A stretch of 64,000 bases of DNA from Paraspadella gotoi (lineage: Eukaryota > Chaetognatha), in the NCBI GenBank assembly GCA_051294375.1, contig CM119267.1:12177692-12241691 (forward strand), written 5' to 3'. The position numbers and the translations under genes are program-made. Shown here piece by piece: positions 14,989-26,521 of this stretch. The first letter of the stretch is position 1. The number at the start of each line of letters is the position of its first letter. Below the pieces are notes generated by a model, which was given only the letters and a program-made list of their open reading frames with translations, did not search any database and was not told where the DNA came from.

Positions 14989-15019
14989 GGACATGTTTCG
15001 GCTTTAGTGTAAACAGCGC
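14989..15019 (-). ncRNA. Degenerate hammerhead-like motif with internal deletion
   Basis: The minus strand reads GCGCTG, then TTTACACTAAAGC, then CGAAACATGTCC. Compared with the copy at 26522-26559, about eight bases of the CTGATGA box and stem II 5' side are lost. The GAAAC-ATGTCC end is intact. Relic of the same family; not expected to be active. Confidence 0.5.
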
Positions 15020-15190
15020 AAAAGTGTGAATACGTAGGAACAGAAATAAGATTTAAGGAAAGGAAGGTTGAGTTCGATGAGATGAAAAGTAATGGTTGGA
15101 TTTTTTTGGTTTGTTGTAACTTTTTCACGCCTTCTCTTAAACGATATAACGAACGAAGTCACCAACCAAACGAACAAGTCTTACTCCTTT

Positions 15191-16149
15191 TTAGTCGGAT
15201 CTGTTTATCAGCAGATTCCGACTCTATATTATTCCGACTCTATACTATAATTCACTTAGTCGGTCCGTCGGTCCCACCCCAAAATATTGTCGGTAAATCA
15301 TTTTTATCATATCAGATTCAGAAACTCGAATTATGATAAATTAAAAAAAAAAATGTCCGTCCGTCCGTCTGTCTGTCTGAGTGTCCGTCCGTCCGTCTGT
15401 CGTTCTATTCGTCCTTCCCCTTTTAAACTTAAACTTAAACTCGTGATTAGATGGATGGATTAGAATTAAATTTTGTGTGTGGGTAGGAAAGTGTGTGATT
15501 GAGTTGGATATAAAGTTTCGATGGAATCGTGCAAGTGGAAATCATTTAAAAAAAAATCTATTTTACTATTTGAACGCATATTGGATGGGACGATTCATTT
15601 GAAATTATGTACGTGGGTAGGAAAGTGTGTGATTAAGCTGGATATGAAGTTTTGATGGAATCGTCCGAGTGGAAATGAGTTTAAATGGAAAAAACAAAAA
15701 ACCTGTTTCACTAATTGATTATGCTTCTTTTTCCTTTTATATTAAATGTAAATGCAAAATGTATTAATTAATCAAATAATGAATCAGTTAATTAATTAAC
15801 TAAGCAATTAATTAATAAATAATTAATTAATCGGTCATTAAACAGTCAATTAATTATTCAATCAATCAATATATTTAGTTATCTATTAATCATTTATTCA
15901 ATTAATCAATTTGCTTATAAATTAATTAATTATTTAATCAATTAATCAATCAATCAAGTCAATATTTGTCGGCATTATTGTCGTCATCGCCATCATCATT
16001 GTCATTGCTTTTGTCGTGGTCAGTGACGTAAAGACCTAAAAACAAACATTTCGGATCAAATTAATTAATTTATTAATTAAATTATTATTTTAGTTTATAT
16101 AATTGGTATGATCGTGGGCAGATCCGACATTGTTTGCTCAAACTTGTTT
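15191..16149 (-). mobile_element. Element family E, copy E1
   Basis: This copy is the inverse of E3. It begins with GTCGGATCTG...CAGATTCCGAC (the terminal hairpin, partly eroded) and ends with GTGGGCAGATCCGAC followed by ATTGTTTGCTCAAACTTGTT. Inside are a GTCCGTCCGTCTGTCTG-type tetranucleotide tract at 15355-15400, a conserved TGTGTGTGGGTAGGAAAGTG block and long TTAATTAATT-rich DNA at 15760-15960. No coding capacity. Confidence 0.75.
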
Positions 16150-16920
16150 CTTTCACCAGCTCGGTCTCACGGGTTAACGCCCTGGCTCACCTCTCTCCCT
16201 GGTTCCTTTATTGCGGAAATTAAAGTCTGATAGAATTTCAAAATCACAATGAGAAATCACAGTGAGAAATCACCGCCAACACCTTTTTCTCTCCTTATTT
16301 CCTCTTTTAAAAATATTCTTTTTGACTTTTCCTTTTTTTTGGAACTTTCAGTTTTTCTTTCTTTTTAAAATGATTTTTATTTTCTCCTTAATTTTTTCTT
16401 CGGGTTTTTAGAAAATGATAGTCGGCTCATGGAATTCGCTCGTTTTCAGAGTTCAGACAAAGCCGCTTTAGAGGTCTTTCATAGTTTTTAATTTGATCAG
16501 GAACAGGTATATCATATCCTTTTAAGCAATTGGTACAAGCAATAAAAAATATTTAATAAATTTAATAAATAAGCCATCTTGTTTCTGACTTTGAACAGGC
16601 GAATTAAGATAATTACATACAAAGACTCATAGACTAATTGGCTTCTCTAGCTATCAATAAAGACTCAATTCTATAGATANNNNNNNNNNGATCCATATCA
16701 ACGAGTTCCTCCCATCGTTCAGCGCCTTATTGTCTCCCCCCCATCGACCCCACACTCTCCTCTTTAAAGCGCATATAGACAGATATGCTATTGTCTCATT
16801 CTCCATAATATCCGGTATTATTTCTTCTTCGTTTCTACGTCGATATAAGATCCTCATCTCATATAGAGGTCGTTTCCATTCTGAAATTGTCTCCCTTTCT
16901 CTCTGTGATGTGTGTGTGCG

Positions 16921-16960
<40 letters not shown>

Positions 16961-18062
16961 TTCTCGGTTCCACCGGCCACGCCCACTTCCGGTGCCATTT
17001 CGATGTCGCCGCCCATTTTCTTTTTATCCTCTCTCGTCAAGTGCGTCGGTTGATCCGCGGGAAATTCGCATCTTTCGTCCCGCGGGTCGAATATCGCAGT
17101 CGCGCTCGACGGTGAACGGTTGACTAAAGAACAAACGAATGAACGAAGGAATAAGAGAATAAGCGAACGAATGAACCAACGGACTAATGAACGAACAAAC
17201 GAACGGACTAACGAACGCCAGAAAAGGATAATTTTGTTGCTTTCAATGCAATAAGCGACCTTACGTTCGGTAATACCGACTGGAAGAAACTGTCGCCAGA
17301 AATAAGACGGCCAATAATCTGGCCTTCTCGAATCTCGATGCCACCCGAGTTCCATTCAGAACTCCACCGCCCTCTTTTCATTGTCGCCTCACCAACCCCC
17401 CCTCTCATCCAGACTCTCACCGTCCTCACACGCCTGATCGCCCCCGTGTCACAACGTGCCAGGTTTTCCCTGACGCCTGCTCGCTCCTTCAGAGTTGGAC
17501 GTATTCAAACTTTTTTTTCCTTCTGTTTGATCCGTCGGTTTTTCCTCTTCGACCTTTCGCGTCCTCGAGAAAATAAAAAAAGCTCATATCCGTTCGGGCG
17601 TTTAGCAACGCATGGCTGCTTCCAGGTCGGTGTCACCCGGGTATCGTGGGACGAACCTACCTTTGTTTCTCGGTAGCGAGCCGTACATCTAAACCTTGAA
17701 ACATTTCGCCTCGACTTTTGATTAAGAACCATAAACTAGGTCGACGGGCGATCGCGGAAAGGCCAATGATGGAGACTTGAATCGAAGCGATGAGAAATCC
17801 GCGGAATTTTTTTTTCTCATCTTGCCATCCCGACCCGAGACACTTATTCTCTCGTTCTTCCAACTCGATTAAATTGAGAAATGTCGTTGAGACGAGCTAA
17901 AAGGTCAGGCGCCCCAGACGCCAAAAGGAGAGGTAACAGAGAGGCACGGTGTTTAGAAAGCGTGAAGATACAAAATTGTAAAACAAATTATGTGTTTTAG
18001 ATTTTTGTTTTGTTTTGTAACTGTCTAGATAGATGTTTTATTACATAAATCCTATATTTAAA
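16150..18062. other. Intronic stretch with a 10-N gap
   Basis: It contains the gap at 16680-16689, a (CT)n array at about 16924-16956 and a run of AACGAACGAATGAACGAACG-like tetranucleotides near 17118-17216. No exon is supportable; open frames are short or compositional. Confidence 0.5.
16680..16689. other. Assembly gap (10 N)
   Basis: Ten undetermined bases. Confidence 0.99.
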
Positions 18063-18474
18063 AAACAAGTTTGAGCAAACAATGCCGGATCTGCCCACGC
18101 TCATTAGCGGTAAGCAGCTGATCAGACAATTAATTTATAATTTATTAATTAATAAATTAAATAATTAAAAAATTAAATAATTACAAATTAAATAATTAAT
18201 TAATAAATTAAATAATTAATAAATTAAATAATTATTTAATCAATTAAAAAATTAATTAATAAATTAAATAATTAATTAATCAATTGTTAATTAATCGTTT
18301 TTCACTTTGCCTTGACTCTCAACCACAAATTAATTAATGACTAATTTATTAATAATCTATTAATACAGCTTGAATTCACATTTAATATGGACGATACTTT
18401 ATTTCCGGCTCAATCACACACCTTCCTACCCACATACAAAAGTTCAAGTCAATCGCCCCATCCACTCATGAATA

Positions 18475-20032
18475 CCATGATGGGAAAAAAAATTGGCGCG
18501 GTTAGGAAAAGTCGGTTAATTTCATTGTCAAATATAATTTAAATTAGTTTAATATGTAGGATAATCTCCCTAGGACTGAATAAAAATAATAATTTTTAAC
18601 AGCATAAAATTATTTAATGCATACAAATACTTCCAAAAGAAGGTTGTCACCAACTGCTGTTTTAAACCCTCTTTTGTTCAAGAGGACTACTCACTAGAGT
18701 GATGTGAAAATGAAAATTTTAGAAAATTAAAATTTAGTATATAAAACCATTAAAATACTTCGGTAAATTAATTTTTTAATTAGCATAAAAACTATTAAAA
18801 ATACTTTGGTAAATTTATTTTTTAATTTTATACATTAGTAGGCACCAGTAAGCTATATTTATATATAGTAATAAGTATATAATAGGCTAAAATTTAAAAA
18901 TGCAAATTTTTAAATTTTAAAATTGGATTTGGATTTCTTGCAAAAAGTTGATATAAGAAATTGTAATTCTTTTTAAAAATTATTTCATTAAGTTGGTCAA
19001 AAATAAAAAAAAACTATATTTAACCCGCCAATTTTTAATTTCCAGCTTAAAAATATAGTTTTTTGTAAGTTTAAAACCGAATTTTAATTAAAAAAATTAT
19101 TTATATTTTCTTTTATCAACTTTTAACTCTGAATCTGTTCTCAGAATAAAAAAAAATTATTTTAAAATTTTGATATTATAAAAGGGTAATACTATATACA
19201 AAATAAGCTGACTGTGCTGCTGTATTTGTAAAAAAAAATAACTACTAATAATATGATAGTTTTTAAGATATACCTGCTAAATTTTGATTCCAAACTTTTA
19301 CTTTACCCTACTACTCACATTATTGTTAATAATATACCATCTAGGAAAAAAGTATATCATATTTTTAGTAGAGGATATCTACTCGAAAACCTATATGATT
19401 TAAAAAAAATCAGAATGTTTTAAATTCTACAATAAATTAGTTTCAGTAGCTTTCTTCTATTTTTTTTGTAGCTCAAATCGTTAAGAAGTTACAGGCAAAA
19501 AAAAGATCGCAACCTCAAATAAAAAAATCATATTTAGTTTTTTAATATTTTTAATATTTATTTAGTTTTTACTTGTTTGATACTTGATTCTAATAATACA
19601 TCTAGAGGTAAATAAAGACGATAACTTTTATTGATACTTTTCAAAATAAAAAAAATATTCTGAAGCATCTACAGCATTAATGTATTTTTAATAACGCTCT
19701 TTTTTGACATAAATTAAGATTCATCCCTGAATCTATCTTAATGGAGATGATGCAATAACCATTTGCCATGAGACTGAAAAAAGGTAGGTATTTTTAATAG
19801 TAATGTTTTAACTCAAAAGTAGTAAAAAAGAAACGGAAATAAATATAAATAAAAAGTGTAGATACGTATGAAAAAGGAAGCATTTTTTGGACAATTCTTT
19901 TGCATGGAACTCTTGTATTTTTTGTTGTACATAAATGAGACACAGCTCATATGAATCATAAGCCCAAAGTTTCTCGATATTTAAATTTTATTTTAATAGC
20001 TGGAAAGTAACTGCGACAATTATTTTTCATGG
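18475..20032 (+). mobile_element. TIR element family F, copy F1 (TA target site)
   Basis: The left end CCATGATGGG, A-run, TTGGCGCGGTT and the right end AACTGCGACAATTATTTTTCATGG are inverted repeats of about 30 bases. TA dinucleotides flank both ends (18473-18474 and 20033-20034). Uninterrupted E copies read through as TAATTG at this position, so the TA is a target duplication. The 1.56-kb interior is AT-rich and has no transposase frame. A 0.45-kb relative is at 48768-49219. Likely a non-autonomous Tc1/mariner-type element by TA target, though the superfamily is inferred. Confidence 0.78.
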
Positions 20033-20122
20033 TAATTGGCCTTCAAAGCTAGGACAGATAGACGGACGGACAGACAGGCAGACAGACAGATGGAAGACAT
20101 TAATTTTTTTTCATAATTTATC

Positions 20123-20265
20123 TATTTAATGAAAATTATCAGCGCGCTAATGAAGACTCGCGTTGGAGTCAAAACATGTCCTGCTTAATAAAATAAAATG
20201 GTTGTTGCATCAAAAATAATTTTCGATAAATTTCAAACACAACGAAATGAAAGGATGTTATCGAG
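20123..20265 (+). mobile_element. 143-bp insertion carrying a hammerhead-like motif, with 11-bp target duplication
   Basis: CATAATTTATC occurs at both 20112-20122 and 20266-20276. Other E copies have it once, for example near 28450, so it marks a target-site duplication. The insert contains the hammerhead-like motif at 20144-20181 followed by TTAATAAAATAAAATGG text like that after the other motifs. It is either a very short Penelope-like terminal fragment or a small non-autonomous hammerhead retroelement. Confidence 0.72.
20144..20181 (+). ncRNA. Hammerhead-ribozyme-like motif (mutated core)
   Basis: GCG then CTAATGA (consensus CTGATGA, one change), stem II GACT pairing with AGTC around an eight-base loop, then AAAAC (consensus GAAAC, first G changed) and ATGTCC. 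Two core substitutions make activity unlikely, but family membership is clear. Confidence 0.55.
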
Positions 20266-20620
20266 CATAATTTATCATAATTCGATATTCTGAGATGACG
20301 TAAGTGACTTACCGACAAGATTTTGGGGTGGGACCGACGGACCGACAAAGTGGATTATAGAGCCGGAATCTGCTATAAGCAGATATAAGCAGATCCGGTT
20401 AATAAACTTTTAAATAAACATATTTTGTAAAGAAAGTTATTTACATTGCCTAGTAACTCGTATGCCTCAATCGGTCCGTACATTTTTTTTTAAACATTTT
20501 TTTTTATTAAAACAAAAACATTAAATAAACAATTGCGTATTCCACACACTCTCCAGTGGCCATGAATGTCGGGTTTCGTTAACCTTTGTTTTCGTCGCGA
20601 ATTTACGAGGGTAAGTAAAC

Positions 20621-20690
20621 GCGGTGGCGTCGGCTTCGACGCTTCAGTCCTTTCCTGTCACCGTTTAACTGCAGCCGCTGGTCATCAAGT
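20621..20690 (-). CDS. Candidate GPCR exon: third intracellular loop
   Basis: Seventy bases enter in phase 2 after ATATTTGTAG and leave in phase 0, exactly what is needed between the TM5 and TM6 exons. The reading is L-D-D-Q-R-L-Q-L-N-G-D-R-K-G-L-K-R-R-S-R then R-H-R, joining to M-T-L-A-C-I-I-K. A charged loop ending in a basic cluster just before TM6 is typical of peptide GPCRs. The weakness is the donor, CGC|GTTTAC, a poor match to GTRAGT. The opposite strand has a better-looking GTAAGT at the same place. Confidence 0.4.
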
Positions 20691-21375
20691 CTACAAATAT
20701 CGACTTGATGGCAGCGGACTGAAGAGCGAGGGGAGAGTCCGGAAGATGTCGTTGGGGATGGAAAGGGGAAGAGAAACGAGGAGTATAGATATTTTTCAAT
20801 TCGAACCGTCAAACAGAGCGTAGGGAAAAATTAGTGAATATACCTATGGTATAGTCAAGTAAAAAATTAAAAAATTAAGAAAGAATGCAAGAAAGAAATA
20901 ACGATAACGATTAGGATAATAATAATGTCCTTTGTCCAACAAGAAAGAAAGAAGAAATGAAAAAGAAAGAAAGGAAGATTTGTAAAAATAAAAAAAAAGG
21001 AAAAGAAAGGTTTCTTTCCCTGGTACAGTATTTTTTCTTTTTTTGGTCTGATTATTATTACCGACTGATGAACGTTTACAAAGAGAAGCGTCGTCAAATA
21101 AGCAATCGAATAATTCATGGGAGAAATAGAGACAGAGAGATCAAGGTTCCTTGAGACCTGACGAGTCTATATTTAACTCAAAGCCATGAATTTATAAGAG
21201 GATAGCCAGAGCCAAAGCGATGAAAGGAAAGGAAAGGGAGGCGATGGATAATAGCGGAGGGAATTAAAAGGAGGAAGGGAGGAAGGGAGGAAAGGAAAGA
21301 GAGATTGGGTGGGGGTAACTGAGTTATGAAAAGAAAATGACAAAAGTCAAGGAAAAATAAGAGGGAGAGAGAGAG

Positions 21376-21440
<65 letters not shown>

Positions 21441-22977
21441 AGAGAGAGAATAGATAGATAGAGAGAGATAAAAAGCAAAGTTGAGGTTTATCATGACGGC
21501 CATATTTTCCAGAAAGTGCCCAATTTCAGCTTAGTGATAGGGGTTAAAGTTAGGGTGATAATATGATGCCTCGCCACTCTATCAATCACGCTTTCCCTCA
21601 GTTATTATTTGACCGGTCTTTTACTGATCGGCCAACTGTTTTAGCGGTCTTTTATCTGACCATCTCAAAATTTACTTGAGATGCAAAACCGCAATCATTT
21701 TCGTTTCAAGGAAAATCATTAACATTAATCGTCCGTCCGAAACTCTAGTTTTACGAGTTTCTGGAGTGCCTACATATAATTATGATTAAATAGTAAATTG
21801 TTATGAACCAATTTCGTCTTTATTTCTTCATAAAAAAGTATTTAAGAACTCATGTTAAACCCTTTGGACGGGCGACATTCCAAATGCTCAAATTTCACAA
21901 GCGTGAAGACAAAGTTCTTTAGATAGGGAGTAGGGTTAACGGTTAGGTTAGGGATTTGGTAAAGCATTAGTACGTAAGGGATTAGGGTTATAAATAAGGG
22001 TTGGAGGTAAGGAATAATATTAGGGATTTGGATTAGGGTTTATGGATTTAAGGTAAGGATCAAGTTAGGGTTAAGTATTAGAGGTTTAAGGATTGAGTTA
22101 AATATTTTATAAGAGATTAGGGTTAAATATTTGGGTTAAAATTATGTGAGTTCTCGGATTAAGAACAGAAATGGGGCACTTTCAAAAAATAGTACCATAA
22201 AGAATCGAGTTAGATAGAAGAGAAGACTGAAAAGTGAGTCTCTCCGGAAAAAAATTGAGTTTGAACAAGATTATGATTAACGGTTTTTCTTTCGGTTGTC
22301 AGACTGAAAGAAAAATATATAGGAAAGATTATTCGTCTTTCATAATTTATCGCTTCAGTTTAACTTTTCAAAGAAACTAACATTTTTTTTCTTCCGATAT
22401 TAGGTTTTGAATAAAAAAAATTAGTTTTACTGTTGAGATAAGATAAGATTTAATTTAATTTTTTTATACGGAAAATTTTTCTGGAATTAGTTTTTGTTTG
22501 GAAATCCGAAAACCAGAAAGAAAAACAGAAAAACAAAAGAGGACGCTTCCGTCGACTCGGAAAAAAACAATAAGGTTCGTTGCCAACAAAAGGGCAACTC
22601 GACGAACGAGGTGGCGAAATGGGATTTTCAACGGCCGAGAGACAGAGACGGAAAGAGTTTCGGCGAGAGCGAGACAGAGACGGAGTGAGACCGAGATAAC
22701 GTCAGTCAGAAACAGTGAGGAAAAAAATGAGAGAGAGAGAGGGAGACGGAGATATAGAGTGACAATGAGGGAGAGAGAGAGAGAGAGACTGATTTATCGT
22801 TTCGGTCGGATTTTGACGGGAAAATCATAAAAAAGAAAAACGAGGCAGAAAATTCGTTCATGAAAAACTAAATTAAAACGAATCAAATAAAATTCGAACG
22901 ACGCCAGCGGATGAGGATGAAGACGGATTTGAAAAAAACAAAAAAACAGATGAACATAGGGGGGAGAAGATTTTGAC
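20691..22977. other. Intronic stretch, microsatellites and TTAGGG-like text
   Basis: It holds a (GA)n array at 21362-21450, a GGGTTA/TTAGGG-rich degenerate stretch (about 21925-22150), and purine-rich DNA at 22610-22790. No exon is supportable. Confidence 0.5.
21925..22150 (+). repeat. Degenerate TTAGGG-like stretch
   Basis: Many variants of GGGTTA, TTAGGG and GTTAGGGATTT occur over about 225 bases, spaced irregularly. It resembles a decayed telomere-type or simple satellite sequence. The units are not in clean tandem register. Confidence 0.45.
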
Positions 22978-24478
22978 TTTCTGCTTTTGGCTTTAGCCTT
23001 TCTGCTTTTGACTTTTTGCTTTTGGCTTTTGCCTTTCTGCTTTTGACTTTCTGCTTTTGACTTACTGCTTTTGGCTTTCGCCTTTCTGCTTTTGGCTTTC
23101 TGCTTTTGGCTTTCCGCTTTTGACTTTCTGCTTTTGGCTTTCTGCTTTTAGCTTTTGCCTTTCTGTTTTTGCCTTTCTGCTTTTGACTATCTCCTTTTGG
23201 CTTTCTGCTTTTGGCTTTTTGCTTTTGGCTTTCACCTTTCTGTTTTTTCCTTTCTGTTTTTGCCCTTCTGCTTTTGACTATCTGCTTTTGGCTTTTTGCT
23301 TTTGGCTTTCTGCATTTGGCTTTTGGCTTTCAGCTTTTGCCTTACTGATTTTGCTTTCTGTTTTTGACTTTCTACTTTTGGCTTTCTGCTTTTGGCTTTC
23401 TGCTTTTGACTTTCTGCTTCTGGCTTTCTGCTTTTGGCTTTCTGCTTTTGACGTTCTGCTTTTGACTTTCTGCTTTTGGCTTTTTGCTTTGGGCTTTCTG
23501 CTTTTGGCATTGCGCCTTTCTGCTTTTGACTCCTGCTTTTGACTTTCTGCTTTTAAACTTTCTGCTTTTGACTTTCTGCTTTTGACTTTCTCGCTTTTGG
23601 CTTTCGCCTTTCTGCTTTTGACTTTCTGCTTTTGACTTTTTGCTTTTAACCTTTTTTGTCTTTTGACTTTCTGCTTTTGCTTTATGCTTTTGACTTTTTG
23701 CTTTAAACTTTCTGGCTTTTGACTTTCTGCCTTTACTTTTGCTTTTGACTTTATCTCTTCTCTATCTCTGCTTTAATCTCTGCTTTTGACTTTATGCTTT
23801 TGACTTTTGCTTTAACTTTCTGCTTGTACTCTGCTTTTTGACTTTCTGGCTTGTACTTTTTGCTTAATTCTTCTTGCTTGACTTTCTGCTTTTGACTTTC
23901 TGCTTTTGACTTTATGCTTTTGACTTTCTGCTTTTAACTTTCTGTGCTTTTGACTTTCTGCTTTTGACTTTTTGCTTTTAACTTTCTGCTTTTGACTTTC
24001 TGCTTTTGACTTTCCTGCTTTTGACTTTCTGCTATTTTTGACTTTTGCTTTTGACTTTCTGCTTTTGACTTTATGCTTTTGACTTTTTGGCTTTGTTAAC
24101 TTTCTGCTTTTGACTTTCTGCCTTTTGACTTTCTGCTTTTGACTTGTTTGCTTTTACTTTGCTGCTTTTGGACTTTTCTGCTTTTGAACTTTCTTGCTTT
24201 TGACTTTATAGCTTTTGACTTTTCTGCTTTTGACTTTTTGCTTTTGACTTTCTGATTTTAACTTTCTGCTTTTGACTTTCTGTCTTTTAAACTTTCTGCT
24301 TTTGACTTTCTGCTTTTGACTTTCTGCTTTGAACTTCCTGCTTTTGCTTTATGCTTTTGACTTTTTTGCTTTTGACTTTCTGTTTTTGACCTTTCCCTGC
24401 TTTTGACTTTCTGCTTTTAACTTTCTGCTTTTGACTTTCTGTTTTTGACTTTCTGCTTTTGACTTTCTGCTTTTAGAT
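22978..24478 (+). repeat. 14-bp minisatellite, about 1.5 kb
   Basis: More than 100 imperfect copies of a 14-base unit, TTTCTGCTTTTGAC or TTTCTGCTTTTGGC. The GGC version dominates the first 600 bases and the GAC version the remainder, with irregular indels in the second half. The long open frames here (F-W-L-S-A-F repeats) are products of the repeat, not a gene. Confidence 0.95.
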
Positions 24479-24826
24479 TTCGGCGTCGAGAAAGTTGACC
24501 GGTTTTTTGTCGCTACCATATTTCAGCATTTCTGCGTCTGTCTCTTCTTCAAAAAAAAGATTCTGTCAACACAAATGGAATATGCAGTAAAATACAAAGA
24601 GAAATATATCGAAACCGAAAAAAAAATTATTATCCACAAAAAGTTATCCTGTAAATTAGCGAAGATGCCGTTGGGATCCAAAACAACAACAACAACGATA
24701 ACACCACCAACAAGAACAACAACAACAACGACGACGACGACGACGACGAAAACGCCGTCGACTACAAAAAACAGCCAAATAAATGAGTTTTCGCAAATCC
24801 GGAATTCCAAGAGAAATAAGCGCTCT

Positions 24827-24905
<79 letters not shown>

Positions 24906-26521
24906 TGAACGAGTATTTCGCCTCATAAAAGAATGAAAAGCCCTGGGAGAAGAAAGAAAATCAAAGCTTCTTTTTTCTCCTTTTCTGCTTCTTTATGTTC
25001 ATTGGGAAATAAATTGCAATGACGTTTGAGAGGCCAACGGGGCGGAGGGGGGGGGAGGGCGAGATGAAGGTTATGTGGGGCGGTAAGGGGTAAGGGCCAA
25101 AGGGTTTCGAATCTCCAAGGGGGCGAGAGGAATTTGCGACCTCAAATGTAAAGAAGGAAAAAAAGAAAAGTGGGGCCGAAGACGGAATGTCGAAGGGCGA
25201 AGACCACGATCCATTCCCGCGAATTCCTAACGAGCAAAGACTGACCCGCCCTACGATCGTTTGCTCGGACTCGCACGGTCGCACCATCTGGGGTTCGAAT
25301 TCTCACAATCGCGATCTCTCACAATCTCAGGATCTCTCTCTCACACCGGTCGATTTACTACTCTCTCGACCGAATCGGAACGATTCACATCCGAGGGGGG
25401 TTTCTCTTACATTACTTTAACAGTAGTCAAAAAACATAACTTAAACTTAAATTATGACAACAGAATCCCCGAGTTTTTTAACAATATATGGATCAGGGTT
25501 AAAAAAAAACTCCTTGAATAATGGATTCGCATCGTCAGCAATATAATCCGATCGTTGGCGCCGACGAAATTCGTCATCGCCGACCGCGTCATTTACGTCA
25601 TCGCCTCGTTATGCTTCATCGCTTCCGGGGCGCCGCGCCGAGCCGCGCCGCAAACGACGCCGGGGACATAAAAATCCTTCGGGCGCCGTTCGCGCCACCT
25701 GCGATCGTCGGCGAAACAACGACAACGATGACAACAACAACGACATGTACCTTGTAATGATGACCGCGATTGTTGGGCCTTTGGATGATCGCTGATTTGT
25801 AAAAAAGGATAGAAGACCTGTTGGAGGGGGGAAGTGGGTAAGTGAGGGGGATATAATAAATGTGAAAATGGAAGCCGTAAATGTTTGAGGGTAGAACGTA
25901 GAGGAGAAAAGCTTAGAAAAAGTATTGACTATTGAGTTCTCAATTTATACAGTATTACAAAATTATTTAACTTCATTGATAACTCTGTGAGTTAATAATA
26001 GAAAGGGAGCGGCTATATTACTGCCTAAGGGGGATGTAGGCCTAAACCCTCAATAGCTTGTTTAAATTTAATGACTGAATAATTTTTATATTGGTTGGGG
26101 CGGAGAAAAAGGAAGAAAGAGAATCAGAATTTGCAAAACGGACAACTTTGCATAATTACTAATCAGATGAGGAGGAAGATGGAAAACAAACGACTGAGTT
26201 TGCGAGGCAAAGGAAAAAAGAAGAGAAAAGAAAAGAAGGAGTAAATAAAAAAAACTACTAAGGATAAAAAGCTAATGAGAAAAACGATAAAGGAGGAGCG
26301 AAAAAAGAAAAGAAAAGAAACATTTGCGACGAAGAAGTAGAATATCAAGTGCGAAAGCATTTAAGAAAAGTATCGCACCTGGAATCGCGTGGAAGGTGAG
26401 AGGGAAGGAAAGAAAGAAGAAAAGATAGAAAGAAAGAAAGAAAAACAATAAAAAATTAAAGAAAAAAAGATTAAAGGAGAAAAGTTTTTTTTTAAACAAC
26501 GAATTTATTTAACATGAAAAT
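24479..26521. other. Intronic stretch
   Basis: Contains an (ACA)n/(ACG)n tract at 24683-24755, (GA)n at 24830-24902, a CpG-rich patch at 25530-25760 and a decayed relative of repeat H at 25925-26097. I considered 25.6 kb as an exon but the exit phase does not fit the GPCR. Confidence 0.5.
24830..24902. repeat. (GA)n microsatellite
   Basis: About 36 uninterrupted GA units. Confidence 0.94.

Larger units (their letters stand above)
18063..20404 (+). mobile_element. Element family E, copy E2, with two nested insertions
   Basis: It begins AACAAGTTTGAGCAAACAAT then GCCGGATCTGCCCACG, and ends with GCCGGAATCTGCTATAAGC and AGATCCGGTTAATA. The copy is long (2.3 kb) because it is interrupted by element F1 (18475-20032) and by a 143-bp hammerhead-bearing insertion (20123-20265). 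Without these it is about 630 bases, close to E3. Its right part keeps the GACGGACGGACAGACAGGCA tract. Confidence 0.75.

Noticed and set aside
20554-20610. Plus-strand exon between CTCTCCAG and a good GTAAGT
   Set aside because: Open in one phase only, not connected in phase to any plus-strand neighbour, and overlapping a more meaningful minus-strand reading.
23057-23542. 161-residue open frame with FWLSAF repeats
   Set aside because: Entirely generated by the 14-bp minisatellite; 14 is not a multiple of three and the frame survives only because the unit lacks stops.
25530-25760. CpG-rich minus-strand segment with an acceptor and basic residues, considered for GPCR loop 3
   Set aside because: Its only plausible donor leaves in phase 2, whereas TM6 needs phase 0; the 20621-20690 segment fits better.
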